From assembly GCA_003288255.1 (NCBI GenBank), contig CP026600.1, positions 1,736,001 through 1,800,000 on the forward strand: 64,000 nucleotides of DNA, read 5' to 3'. The notes beneath the pieces are model-generated. The model was given only the letters and a program-made list of their open reading frames with translations. It did no database searches and was not told the DNA's origin. Below are positions 49,477-57,742 of this stretch, one piece after another (position 1 is the stretch's first letter; the number at the start of each line of letters is the position of its first letter). The DNA is from Clostridiaceae bacterium 14S0207 (GTDB lineage Bacteria > Bacillota > Clostridia > Clostridiales > Clostridiaceae). The translations under genes were made by a program, and so were the position numbers.

Positions 49477-50043
49477 CTACATATTTTTTAAAATATAGTT
49501 TCTAGCCTTTATAGTATCTAAGTGCAAATACTCTCCTTTTTTAACTACAAATTCTATAGTATTATTAAAGGCTTTTAATAATGCTTTATCCAAATCCTCT
49601 TTGGCTAATTTTCTTAATTCTTCTACACCAGGATATACTCTATTTTCTTCAATAAAATCTGCTAAATAAATAACCTTTTCTAGTATAGTCATATCTTCTT
49701 TTCCTGTGGTATGATAAATTATAGCTTGCAAAACTTCTTCATCTGTAACATTCATCACATGTTTTGCTATATATGCACTACAAAATCCATGCATAATTTG
49801 TGGATTATTTTTTATAAGAAAGTCCAATTTATAATTTTCTTTTTTTAAGATTTCTATAATTTCTTCATCACACATATTTTTTGCTACATCATGTAATAAT
49901 GCTCCCAATTTAGCTTTATTTTCATCACAACCATATTTTTTTGAAAGCTCTTCTGCAGCTTTAACTACACCTAAAGTATGTTTAAATCTATTTTCTTTAA
50001 GATGTGCTTTAAGATATTCTACCATCTTTTCTTTAGGCCACAC
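49477..50043 (-). CDS. yqeK: YqeK-type HD phosphohydrolase
   Basis: HD-domain hydrolase; the family cleaves diadenosine tetraphosphate symmetrically. 188 residues with KHTLGVVKAAEELS, LLHDVAKNM (HD pair), HGFCSAYIAK and YHTTGKEDMT. It follows nadD by 18 bases, the normal order. Confidence 0.95.
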   Translation of the reverse strand: MWPKEKMVEYLKAHLKENRFKHTLGVVKAAEELSKKYGCDENKAKLGALLHDVAKNMCDEEIIEILKKENYKLDFLIKNNPQIMHGFCSAYIAKHVMNVTDEEVLQAIIYHTTGKEDMTILEKVIYLADFIEENRVYPGVEELRKLAKEDLDKALLKAFNNTIEFVVKKGEYLHLDTIKARNYILKNM

Positions 50044-50061
50044 TTATATCACCACCACTGT

Positions 50062-50664
50062 TTATTTATATAAATTTAATGCTCTAATAGTATTATATAC
50101 CCCTTTAGGCATTAAATAATCTACTCTCTTGTTTTCTTTTAATCTTTTTCTAAGTTCTGTAGATGAAATTTCTAACAAAGGAGCTTGCAATATTTTAATC
50201 TTAGTATTATATTTTCTTTCTATATACTTTTTTTGATTTATAATATCTTTTTCATTATAACCTTTTCTAGGAAAAACTACAAGATTACAGTTTTTAAATA
50301 TTTCTTCTGTATTTTTCCATTTTTCAAGATCAAATAAACAATCCGCCCCTGTTATGAAGTACCACTCTGTACTCTTTTCTTTTTCTTTAAAATACTTAAC
50401 TGTTTCATATGTATAACTTTTTTTCTTTTTATTTATTTCATAATCGCATACTTCAAAAGCTTTTTCATCTCGTATAGCCATTTTTACTAATTCATATCTT
50501 AAGTAAGCTGAAGTAATATTATTTAAACTTTTGTGTGGAGGATTTCCAGTAGGTATAAAATAAAGTTTATCTAAGTTTAAATCATAAAATGTTTCATATG
50601 CAATATTAAGGTGTCCATTATGAATTGGATCAAAGGTACCTCCAAAAATTCCTTTTTTCATCAT
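50062..50664 (-). CDS. nadD: Nicotinate-nucleotide adenylyltransferase NadD
   Basis: Makes nicotinate adenine dinucleotide in NAD synthesis. 200 residues: GGTFDPIHNGHLNIA nucleotide-binding motif, TGNPPHKS, and the ISSTELRKRLKENK motif near the end. Two adjacent ATGs at 50664 and 50661 could serve as the start. It is the first gene after the group II intron, whose 3' end lies 29 bases upstream of the start. Confidence 0.97.
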   Translation of the reverse strand: MMKKGIFGGTFDPIHNGHLNIAYETFYDLNLDKLYFIPTGNPPHKSLNNITSAYLRYELVKMAIRDEKAFEVCDYEINKKKKSYTYETVKYFKEKEKSTEWYFITGADCLFDLEKWKNTEEIFKNCNLVVFPRKGYNEKDIINQKKYIERKYNTKIKILQAPLLEISSTELRKRLKENKRVDYLMPKGVYNTIRALNLYK

Positions 50665-50693
50665 ATTTAAAACCTCTTTTTAATATTTAAAAT

Positions 50694-52613
50694 ATCGAGT
50701 AGGAGCTAAATAATTATTTTATTTAGCGTCCTCTCACACCACCGTACGTACCGTTCGGTATACGGCGGTTCATTAAGAATTATGTATTAGCTGATATCCT
50801 TTAGATATACTTCTGTAACCAAGGTTTTCAATATATTTGTTGTTTAAGATTGTGTCAAGAACTGGGCTTTTGGATATTCTCCAATAGCCTTTTCTTGTAT
50901 TTGCGTACTCCCATGCTTTATGGGTCGGAAGACCTAGTTTTATGAGGTTTCGTCCTCTAGTTTTAACCTTTTTCCATTGTTTCCAAATACAACTTCTTAA
51001 CCTTCTTCTTATCCAACTATCTATTTTTTGTATTTTAGCGTTAGCTTTCGCTACTCCAAAATAATTAATCCATCCAATCGTTAATTGGTTAATCATGTAA
51101 ATTCTATATTCTATACTTATACCTTTATTACGATTTGTTAATTTTCTTATTTTGTTTATGAATCTTTTATATGACTTTTCATGTATCCTTATATTGGCTC
51201 CGCCTTTTACAAAATAGAATGAAAAACCAAGAAATTTTCTTCTCGTCACAAAATCTACCGCACTTTTATTTTCATTAACTCTAAGTTTTAATACATCTTC
51301 AAGTACTCTTCTTGTACTTGCCATAACTCTTATTCCTGCCTTTTTGCTTTTTACATATATATTACAATCATCTGCAAATCGACAAAATCTATGACCTCTT
51401 TTCTCAAGTTCTTTATCTACTTCATCAAGCATGATATTAGCAAGGAGTGGGCTTAGTGGACCACCTTGCGGTATACCCTTATCAGATTTTACCTTCAATC
51501 CATTTATCATTATTCCAGATTTAAGATACTCTCTAATTAGCCTTAATACTCTTTTATCTTTAATTTTTCTTGATAGTCTTTCCATTAATATATCATGATT
51601 AACTTTATCAAAGAACTTTTCTAAGTCTATATCAACAACCCACTTATAACCTTCGTTAATATATTCCTTTGATTTTAATATAGCCTGTTTAGCACTTTTA
51701 TTTGGTCTAAATCCATAGCTATTATCTGAAAAGGTAGGGTCATAAATTTTATTAAGTTCTTGTGCTATTGCCTGTTGTATTAATCTATCAAGTACAGTAG
51801 GAATTCCAAGTAATCTAGTTCCACCGTCAGGTTTTGGTATTTCCACTCTCCTAACGGGTGAAGGTTTATATCTTCCCTCTAATAACTTTTGCTTAATTGT
51901 TATCCAATTCTTAATGATAAATTCTCGAAATTCATCGGTTTTCATACCATCAATACCATGGCTTCCTTTATTAGCAACTACTCTTTTCATGGCTTTTAGC
52001 ATATTTTCTCTAGCTAAAATCATTTCAAGTAAGTTATCAGTATCATCTATTACATTGTTTTCTCTTTCTCTCTTTGCTAACGCCAAATTATTACTCTGCG
52101 CCCCTCGCTTATCTTGAAGTTCCACTTCTCCTTCCACGAGGCGACCTCTGTATTGAGTTGTCTGCTTTCCTTGTAATTTATTTGAATTATTCAAAGCTGA
52201 AAACCTCCTAATGTTCAGTCCTTCCCGCACTACGTGCACATAGTGTGGTACTATGACCTCTGCTGACTTCTGATAGTTCAGTTACATATCACTATGTAAG
52301 TTATCATGTAGGAAATTCATCCTTTAATGATATATCTATCAGACCTCCCCAGGTAAGAACGCAATCTTTCATTCCATATATCTGCCACATATACTGTAGT
52401 AGCTTTCGGGTGATACGGACTTTGTTTTGTTATGCAAACTCATCCAGCTATAATCAGCCTCTTATGTGATTCGTATTCCTCAGACCGGAATTTTGCCCTC
52501 CGACTTCCTTCAGATTCCATCTCGCAATGGACACCCTTGTCATTGGCTAACGCCTATATCACCTTCGGCGCTCGGGACTTTCACCCTATAGATTGCGCCC
52601 ATGCTGGGCGCAC
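50694..52613 (-). mobile_element. Group II intron (class C-like), complete, encoding a reverse transcriptase
   Basis: Ribozyme/retroelement of about 1.92 kb. The 5' end GTGCGCCCAGCATGGGCGCA at 52613 is the standard GUGCG start, followed by domain I elements (GTGAAAGTCCCG, GTGCGGGAAGGACTGAAC). Domain V lies around 50728-50771 (GAACCGCCGTATACCGAACG, then GGTGGTGTGAGAGGAC) and domain VI at 50694-50727, ending CTACTCGAT. Inserted eight bases behind the yhbY terminator hairpin, in its T-tract, the target habit of class C introns. Intron ends are judged by motif and could be off by a few bases. Confidence 0.9.
50773..52194 (-). CDS. ltrA: Group II intron reverse transcriptase/maturase
   Basis: Splices and mobilises the host intron. 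473 residues starting at TTG 52194, nine bases after AGGAGG; a longer reading from 52239 would start before that site. RT motifs: NKGSHGIDGMKTDEF, SYGFRPNKSAKQAI, VVDIDLEKFFDKVNH, GIPQGGPLSPLLANIMLDE, the catalytic FADD (residues about 273-276) and RKFLGFSFYF. Then the maturase domain X with RLRSCIWKQWKKVKTRGRNL and ANTRKGYWRISKSP. No HNH endonuclease domain is seen, consistent with class C. It appears intact. Confidence 0.96.
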   Translation of the reverse strand: MNNSNKLQGKQTTQYRGRLVEGEVELQDKRGAQSNNLALAKRERENNVIDDTDNLLEMILARENMLKAMKRVVANKGSHGIDGMKTDEFREFIIKNWITIKQKLLEGRYKPSPVRRVEIPKPDGGTRLLGIPTVLDRLIQQAIAQELNKIYDPTFSDNSYGFRPNKSAKQAILKSKEYINEGYKWVVDIDLEKFFDKVNHDILMERLSRKIKDKRVLRLIREYLKSGIMINGLKVKSDKGIPQGGPLSPLLANIMLDEVDKELEKRGHRFCRFADDCNIYVKSKKAGIRVMASTRRVLEDVLKLRVNENKSAVDFVTRRKFLGFSFYFVKGGANIRIHEKSYKRFINKIRKLTNRNKGISIEYRIYMINQLTIGWINYFGVAKANAKIQKIDSWIRRRLRSCIWKQWKKVKTRGRNLIKLGLPTHKAWEYANTRKGYWRISKSPVLDTILNNKYIENLGYRSISKGYQLIHNS

Positions 52614-52646
52614 ATAGAAATAAGTGCCAGAGAAATTCTAGCACTT
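52614..52646 (-). terminator. Terminator after yhbY, target of the group II intron
   Basis: Minus strand AAGTGCTAGA / TCTGGCACTT stem with a 5-base loop and one G-U pair, then ATTTCTAT and the intron 5' end. The stem begins nine bases past the yhbY stop. Confidence 0.88.
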
Positions 52647-52654
52647 ATCTTATA

Positions 52655-52942
52655 TTATAATTCAATTTTAGGTTTTTTAGTAGATTTTCTATATATAACA
52701 AGTTTATTTCCTATTACTTGAACTCCTTCACAATTAAGTTCCTCACATAGAATTTCGCTTGCTTCTCTTGATGTTATTCCACTAGTTTCTAAAACCTTAA
52801 TTTTAATAAGTTCTCTAGCCTCTAATGCATCACTTATTTGATTTAATAAATTCTCTTCTACTCCATATTTTCCTATTTGAAAAATAGGGTCCATAGAATT
52901 CGCTAATTTTCTTAGCATAGCTCTTTGCTTTGATGTTATCAT
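52655..52942 (-). CDS. yhbY: Ribosome assembly RNA-binding protein YhbY
   Basis: CRM-domain protein associated with pre-50S ribosomes. 95 residues: MITSKQRAMLRKLANSMDPIF, the GKYGVEENLLN loop and LIKIKVLETSGITSRE. ATG 52942 has AGGAGG six bases upstream; a longer reading overlapping obgE is not needed. Ten bases after obgE. Confidence 0.95.
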   Translation of the reverse strand: MITSKQRAMLRKLANSMDPIFQIGKYGVEENLLNQISDALEARELIKIKVLETSGITSREASEILCEELNCEGVQVIGNKLVIYRKSTKKPKIEL

Positions 52943-52952
52943 AAATTTCCTC

Positions 52953-54230
52953 CTAGAATATATACTCAAATTCAAAATCATTTACTCTTACTATATTTCC
53001 CTCTTGGATACCCATTGCTCTTAATTCATCAAGAATTCCTTTATTCTTTAATACCTTATGAAAATATCTTAGTGAATCTGCATCATTAACATTAACAGCG
53101 CTTAATAATCTGTCTACAAAAGAACCTGTAATAGTATATATTCCTTCTTCGGAAGTATCAATTTCATAAGTAAATTTCTTATCTTCTTCTATAAACTTAT
53201 CTTCTTCTGCAATTTCAAGTTCAGTAACTGGTATAGTTGAAAGAATTCTAGCACTTTCTTTCATAAGTTCCTCAACGCCCTGACCTGTAGCTGCTGATAT
53301 TTTAAATACCTTATCATAGCCTATTTCTTTCATTGCTTCTTCGAATTTTTTAAAGTCTTCCTCATCATATAACATATCAGCCTTATTAGCTGCTAAAATT
53401 TGTGGTCTATCCCATAGTTTAATGCTATAATTTTTTAATTCTTCATTTATTTTCTTAACATCCTCAATAGGATCTCTTCCTTCTAATCCTGATATATCAA
53501 CTACATGAACAAGTAATCTGGTTCTTTCTACGTGTTTTAAAAATTCTATACCAAGTCCTACACCTTCTGCAGCACCTTCTATAATACCAGGTATATCAGC
53601 AATAACAAAACTATCAATTCCTTTTAAATCAACAACTCCAAGGTTTGGTTTTAAAGTAGTAAAATGATAGTTTGCAATTTTAGGCTTTGCTTTAGATACT
53701 ACAGATAAAAGCGTTGATTTTCCTACATTTGGAAAACCTATTAATCCTACGTCTGCAAGAAGTTTAAGCTCTAATTTTATATATCTTTCTTCACCTGGCA
53801 TCCCTGGTTCTGCGAAATTAGGTGCCTGTCTAGTAGGTGTAGCAAATTTAACATTTCCCTTCCCACCTTTTCCACCTTTAGCAACTACACAAGTATCTCC
53901 ATGGTGTGAAAGATCAGCCATTACTTTATTTGTATCATAATCAATAACTACTGTTCCCATAGGAACTTTAATAGATAAACTTTCTCCATCTTTACCATAA
54001 CATTTAGATCCTGAACCATTAGTTCCTCTTTCTGCTACGTATTTTTTCTTATATGTGAAATCCATTAGTGTTGTCATATCTTTGTCTGCAATCAGAGTAA
54101 CTGATCCACCTCTTCCACCATCTCCACCATCTGGTCCACCTAATGCTATATATTTTTCTCTTCTAAAATGAATGGATCCGTCTCCTCCATCACCAGATTT
54201 AACAAAAATTCTAGCCTTATCTATAAACAT
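52953..54230 (-). CDS. obgE: GTPase ObgE
   Basis: Essential GTPase in 50S assembly and stress control. 425 residues: glycine-rich Obg fold ([33 protein letters not shown]), G domain ([38 protein letters not shown]) and the C-terminal OCT domain ([22 protein letters not shown]). Follows rpmA after a 258-base gap that holds a terminator. Confidence 0.99.
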   Translation of the reverse strand: MFIDKARIFVKSGDGGDGSIHFRREKYIALGGPDGGDGGRGGSVTLIADKDMTTLMDFTYKKKYVAERGTNGSGSKCYGKDGESLSIKVPMGTVVIDYDTNKVMADLSHHGDTCVVAKGGKGGKGNVKFATPTRQAPNFAEPGMPGEERYIKLELKLLADVGLIGFPNVGKSTLLSVVSKAKPKIANYHFTTLKPNLGVVDLKGIDSFVIADIPGIIEGAAEGVGLGIEFLKHVERTRLLVHVVDISGLEGRDPIEDVKKINEELKNYSIKLWDRPQILAANKADMLYDEEDFKKFEEAMKEIGYDKVFKISAATGQGVEELMKESARILSTIPVTELEIAEEDKFIEEDKKFTYEIDTSEEGIYTITGSFVDRLLSAVNVNDADSLRYFHKVLKNKGILDELRAMGIQEGNIVRVNDFEFEYIF

Positions 54231-54450
54231 ATTCTCACCTTGCCTTCTTATGGTTTATTATTTTTTATTTTCTTTCATGCTTTTATTATAATTTATATAT
54301 CCGTTATATATCCATAAATCCATAAACTCCCAGAAACTTCCACGATATAATTTCTTTTTAGTAAAAAGTCTTTATCCTAACAAAACAATCCTTATATACT
54401 TTAATTATATTATTGACTACTTTATATTTTATAATCTATTTCTTAATTTT
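54231..54450. other. Intergenic region upstream of obgE
   Basis: About 220 AT-rich bases between the rpmA terminator and obgE. It presumably carries an obgE promoter, but I cannot identify boxes with confidence and see no structured RNA. Confidence 0.4.
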
Positions 54451-54480
54451 AAAAAAGCACCCAAACTAGGGTGCTTTAAT
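54451..54480 (-). terminator. Terminator after rpmA
   Basis: AAAGCACCC / GGGTGCTTT stem, 6-base loop, followed on the minus strand by a T-run. Ends the rplU-prp-rpmA transcript. Confidence 0.92.
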
Positions 54481-54488
54481 TACACGTA

Positions 54489-54797
54489 TTACTCAGCCAT
54501 AGCTTCTTCTATTTCAACTTCAACTGGGTAAACACTTGCTTTTTTCTTATCTTTTCCAACTCTTTCGAATTTTAAAATTCCATCAACTTTAGCGTATAAA
54601 GTGTCATCTCCACCGATACCTACGTTAAAACCTGGATGGATTTTACTTCCTCTTTGTCTTACAAGAATGTTTCCTGCAAGTACAAATTGACCATCAGCAC
54701 GTTTAGCACCAAGTCTCTTAGACTCACTGTCTCTACCGTTCTTTGAGCTACCTACCCCTTTTTTGTGGGCAAATAACTGAAGGTTCATTAATAACAT
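54489..54797 (-). CDS. rpmA: 50S ribosomal protein L27 with cleavable N-terminal extension
   Basis: 102 residues from ATG 54797. The first nine residues (MLLMNLQLF) precede [21 protein letters not shown], the normal mature start of L27. This extension, ending LQLF, is the Firmicutes type removed by the protease Prp, encoded immediately upstream. The mature N-terminus reaches the peptidyl transferase centre, so cleavage is needed for function. An upstream ATG at 54818 lies inside the prp gene and precedes the ribosome binding site GGAGGTG. Confidence 0.96.
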   Translation of the reverse strand: MLLMNLQLFAHKKGVGSSKNGRDSESKRLGAKRADGQFVLAGNILVRQRGSKIHPGFNVGIGGDDTLYAKVDGILKFERVGKDKKKASVYPVEVEIEEAMAE

Positions 54798-54801
54798 GGT
54801 A

Positions 54802-55134
54802 TTACACCTCCTCTTCAATTACCTTAATGTAATCACCGTACAGTTGTTCTAAACTTTTTATTCCTAAAAGCATTGTTTTCATTAAAACTTGACTTTTTTC
54901 AATTTCTTCTAAGGAATTATGGCTTAAATCTAAACTCATTAATCCTTGATTTTCATCGACCTTAATCTCTGGCTCTATGTACAATATCTCTGTTATTCCA
55001 TTTGCAATAGTATAACTTATAGAGGATACTGAACTACATATTATGTCAAAGCCCGGATCTGCATATCCTGCATGGCCGGAAATCTTAAAAAATACAATGT
55101 TATCATGCTTTCGTTTAAATCTAGCAGTAATCAT
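54802..55134 (-). CDS. prp: Ribosomal-processing cysteine protease Prp
   Basis: 110-residue cysteine protease (YsxB family) that cleaves the N-terminal extension of L27. Catalytic pair H21 ([10 protein letters not shown]) and C33 ([12 protein letters not shown]) both present. The gene sits between rplU and rpmA, the standard position, with rpmA starting four bases after its stop. Confidence 0.95.
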   Translation of the reverse strand: MITARFKRKHDNIVFFKISGHAGYADPGFDIICSSVSSISYTIANGITEILYIEPEIKVDENQGLMSLDLSHNSLEEIEKSQVLMKTMLLGIKSLEQLYGDYIKVIEEEV

Positions 55135-55137
55135 AAA

Positions 55138-55449
55138 TTATGCTTGGATCTTTTCTATTTGAAGTTTAGTGTATAATTGTCTGTGACCTTTTTTCTTTCT
55201 GAAGTCTTCTTTAGGTTTGTATTTGAATACGATAACCTTTTTAGCTTTTCCTTGTTCTAAAACTTTAGCAACAACTTTAGCTCCTTCAACTACAGGTTTT
55301 CCTACAACTAAACCTTCTTCTTTACCTACTGCTAAAACATCTTGTAATTCAACAGTAGCTTCAACTTCAGCATTCAATTTTTCAACGTATATTACGTCTC
55401 CTTCTTGAACTCTGTATTGTTTACCACCAGTTGCAATAATTGCGTACAT
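55138..55449 (-). CDS. rplU: 50S ribosomal protein L21
   Basis: 103 residues, [24 protein letters not shown] at the start and [14 protein letters not shown] at the end, both typical. Binds 23S rRNA early in assembly. First gene of the rplU-prp-rpmA unit; preceded by a promoter and a leader of about 90 bases. Confidence 0.99.
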   Translation of the reverse strand: MYAIIATGGKQYRVQEGDVIYVEKLNAEVEATVELQDVLAVGKEEGLVVGKPVVEGAKVVAKVLEQGKAKKVIVFKYKPKEDFRKKKGHRQLYTKLQIEKIQA

Positions 55450-55535
55450 TCGAAAGCACCTCCTCTATCCAATCTCGCCACTTAGGTACATTAATAAAAT
55501 AATGTTTTCTAAAAACCATTGTGTGCGGCCTACAA
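55450..55535 (-). ncRNA. Possible L21 leader RNA
   Basis: The 5' leader of rplU, bounded by a good promoter. It can fold: AATGGTTTT / AAAACATT around TAG, and a GC-rich GGCCGCACACA segment near the 5' end; GTGGCGAG lies before the AGGAGG site. Firmicutes rplU genes often carry an autoregulatory L21 leader in this place. I could not check the consensus. Confidence 0.4.
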
Positions 55536-55540
55536 AAGCC

Positions 55541-55569
55541 ATTTTATCATATAATTAATTCTTTGTAAA
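55541..55569 (-). promoter_or_regulatory. Promoter of rplU
   Basis: Minus strand TTTACA (55564-55569), 17-base spacer, TAAAAT (55541-55546). Confidence 0.7.
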
Positions 55570-55617
55570 GATTTAATTATACTTGTACTTTTAATTTTTT
55601 TTGGGCTTTCACTTCTT

Positions 55618-57012
55618 TTAAAAAAGAATTTTTTCTATTACTATTTTATCTAAATTTTCCTTAAAGTCAATATCTAATAAATAATTTTTTAAATTTATTT
55701 CCTTTAAAAATTTATTTTTATCTTTTTCAACGTCATTTTTATAAAACATAGGAATTGTTACTTTTAATTTCATATTATGTTCTAAACTTAAATTTTTAAT
55801 TTTATTTCTTACATAAAATTTAAAATAATCTAAGCTTACTCTATTAATATTAATAAAATTATTATCAATACTTTCATCTAAATATTCATATATATTTTTC
55901 CCACGTCTTTCTCTAACTATGTGAACTAAATTTAATTCATTAAAATCTTTTATAGTAACTTTATTTCTATCTTTATAAAAACCTTTTTTTAAAACTTTTA
56001 TAACTTCTTCTTTATGTCTTTTACTTTTTATATTGATAAAATCAATTATTATTATTCCGCTTAAATTCCTGCTCATAATAAGTGATGGGATTTTTTCTGC
56101 ACATTGAAGGTTTATATTTTCTTCTTTTATATTAGGACATTCTATTTTGTTAGATCCTGAATTTATATCAATTACCGTTAAAGCTTCCATCCTATCAATT
56201 ACCATGTTACCGCCAGAATTTAAAAAAACCTTTTTATTTCTAAGATCTAAAATTTTTTCTTCTAAATGAAATTTTTCTATTAAGAAGCTCTCTTCTATAA
56301 ATGTTACTTTAAAGTTTTTTCTCTGTTCTTCATTTATATTATCTATGTATTCGTCTACATATTCTTTTATAGTTTTATCATTTATAATAAACTCATAACT
56401 TTCATTTGCATCAATAGTATATATACATTCTTTTAAAATTCCATGACTATTATATACTTCTCCTACTTTGGTAGAAAAACTTTCTTTTTTTAATATTTCT
56501 GAAAATTTATTATGTAGTCTTGTAAATTCTTTCTTTATTTCTTCTTCAGAAACATTTTCACTTTTACCTTTAAAAATAATATCTAAATTTCCTACTTCAA
56601 ATAGATTTTTAACATTACTTTTAAACTCTTTATTAACTATCTTTTTAGAACAGATTACTTTTCCTGTTCCTCTACTTAATACTATATAGTTTGCCCCTAA
56701 TGAGATTTTAGAGGTTACAACTGCTCCTTTTTCTCCTATTTCTTCTTTTAAAATTTCCACAAGAACATATTCACCTATTTTTAAATTTTTATGTGCCTTT
56801 TCTTTATTCATAAAACAATTTTTATTTGTTCCTATATTAACAAAATAGCCATTAATTCTAGGGGCTATATTCTCTATAGCCCCTAAATAAATATGCCCTA
56901 TTTTAGGTGAAAAATCTTCTTTCTCCATCAGACACAATGTTATATTTTTTTCTTGGTCTAGTTTTAGAATTCTTGTGTAATTTTCATTTTTTTCTATGTA
57001 AACCTTGACCAT
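55618..57012 (-). CDS. rng: Ribonuclease E/G family protein
   Basis: Endoribonuclease processing rRNA and mRNA. 464 residues: an embedded S1 domain (IGHIYLGAIENIAPRINGYFVNIG), AGAAVVVTS-like region, 5'-sensor region and catalytic aspartates in TVIDINSGSN and IIIIDFINIKS. The CPxC Zn-link that joins subunits in E. coli RNase E/G is absent: the place is taken by VHIVRERRGKNIYEYLDESIDN. It is therefore a shortened clostridial form. It lies between the TIGR03936-type gene and rplU. Confidence 0.9.
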   Translation of the reverse strand: MVKVYIEKNENYTRILKLDQEKNITLCLMEKEDFSPKIGHIYLGAIENIAPRINGYFVNIGTNKNCFMNKEKAHKNLKIGEYVLVEILKEEIGEKGAVVTSKISLGANYIVLSRGTGKVICSKKIVNKEFKSNVKNLFEVGNLDIIFKGKSENVSEEEIKKEFTRLHNKFSEILKKESFSTKVGEVYNSHGILKECIYTIDANESYEFIINDKTIKEYVDEYIDNINEEQRKNFKVTFIEESFLIEKFHLEEKILDLRNKKVFLNSGGNMVIDRMEALTVIDINSGSNKIECPNIKEENINLQCAEKIPSLIMSRNLSGIIIIDFINIKSKRHKEEVIKVLKKGFYKDRNKVTIKDFNELNLVHIVRERRGKNIYEYLDESIDNNFININRVSLDYFKFYVRNKIKNLSLEHNMKLKVTIPMFYKNDVEKDKNKFLKEINLKNYLLDIDFKENLDKIVIEKILF

Positions 57013-57022
57013 TTAATACCAC

Positions 57023-57742
57023 CTATTTACTTTCTCTAAAATAATCTGCAAGAGAAACGTATTTTTTATTTTTAATAATATACATTTCTTTTCTTTTTAT
57101 ATCTACAAATTTATCTTTATCCATAAAATCTGTATTATTTATTATGTACTCACTTAATAATTGTGGTGATAAGTTCTCTTTAGATCCACAACTAACTAAA
57201 ACTTGCAATATAAATTGTTCATCTTTAAGCCAATACTTAATTTCTTTAATTTGTGGTTTTATGTTTACTAACTTTTCACCACTTTTACTCTTTTTTAAGA
57301 TTTCCCATTTTTCATTTTTTAGAAGTTGAGAAAATTTTTCTTCAATATTATTAGTATTTGAACATACAAATTTTATAGTATAGCTAGCAGCTTCTATTGC
57401 AGCCATAGCCTGTGGAAGTTTTTTTTGACCTTCTATTCTCGGAACAGCTACTGCTTCTAAAAAAGTAATTCCACTTGGAGCATTTTCATTTAATTTTTTT
57501 ATAATTTCTTCCTCGGAAACTTCCTCTAATAATACAAGATCTAAATAGTCTCCCTCTGAATATACTCCGACTGCAAGTGGTTGACCTATAGAAAGAGACA
57601 TATGAGGATTAAATCCTTTTGAAAATTCTACTGGAATCTCTGCTCTTCTTATAGTCCTTTGTATAGTTCTCATTAAGTCTAAATGTGATATAAACTTTAT
57701 ATCACTATTTTTTGCATACTTTATTAAGTAACGCACCTTCAA
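57023..57742 (-). CDS. TIGR03936/DUF2344 family protein
   Basis: 239 residues. Starts VRYLIKYAKNSDIKFISHLDLMRTIQRTIRRAEIPVEFSKGFNPHMSLSIGQPLAVGVYSEGDY, the family hallmark. Members are encoded next to, or fused to, the radical SAM protein found here upstream, with unknown function. Its start lies inside the end of that gene (38-base overlap), so the two are translationally coupled. Confidence 0.92.
   Translation of the reverse strand: MKVRYLIKYAKNSDIKFISHLDLMRTIQRTIRRAEIPVEFSKGFNPHMSLSIGQPLAVGVYSEGDYLDLVLLEEVSEEEIIKKLNENAPSGITFLEAVAVPRIEGQKKLPQAMAAIEAASYTIKFVCSNTNNIEEKFSQLLKNEKWEILKKSKSGEKLVNIKPQIKEIKYWLKDEQFILQVLVSCGSKENLSPQLLSEYIINNTDFMDKDKFVDIKRKEMYIIKNKKYVSLADYFRESK

Noticed and set aside
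52432-52617. 61-codon open frame on the plus strand
   Set aside because: Lies over domain I of the group II intron, which is structured RNA on the minus strand.
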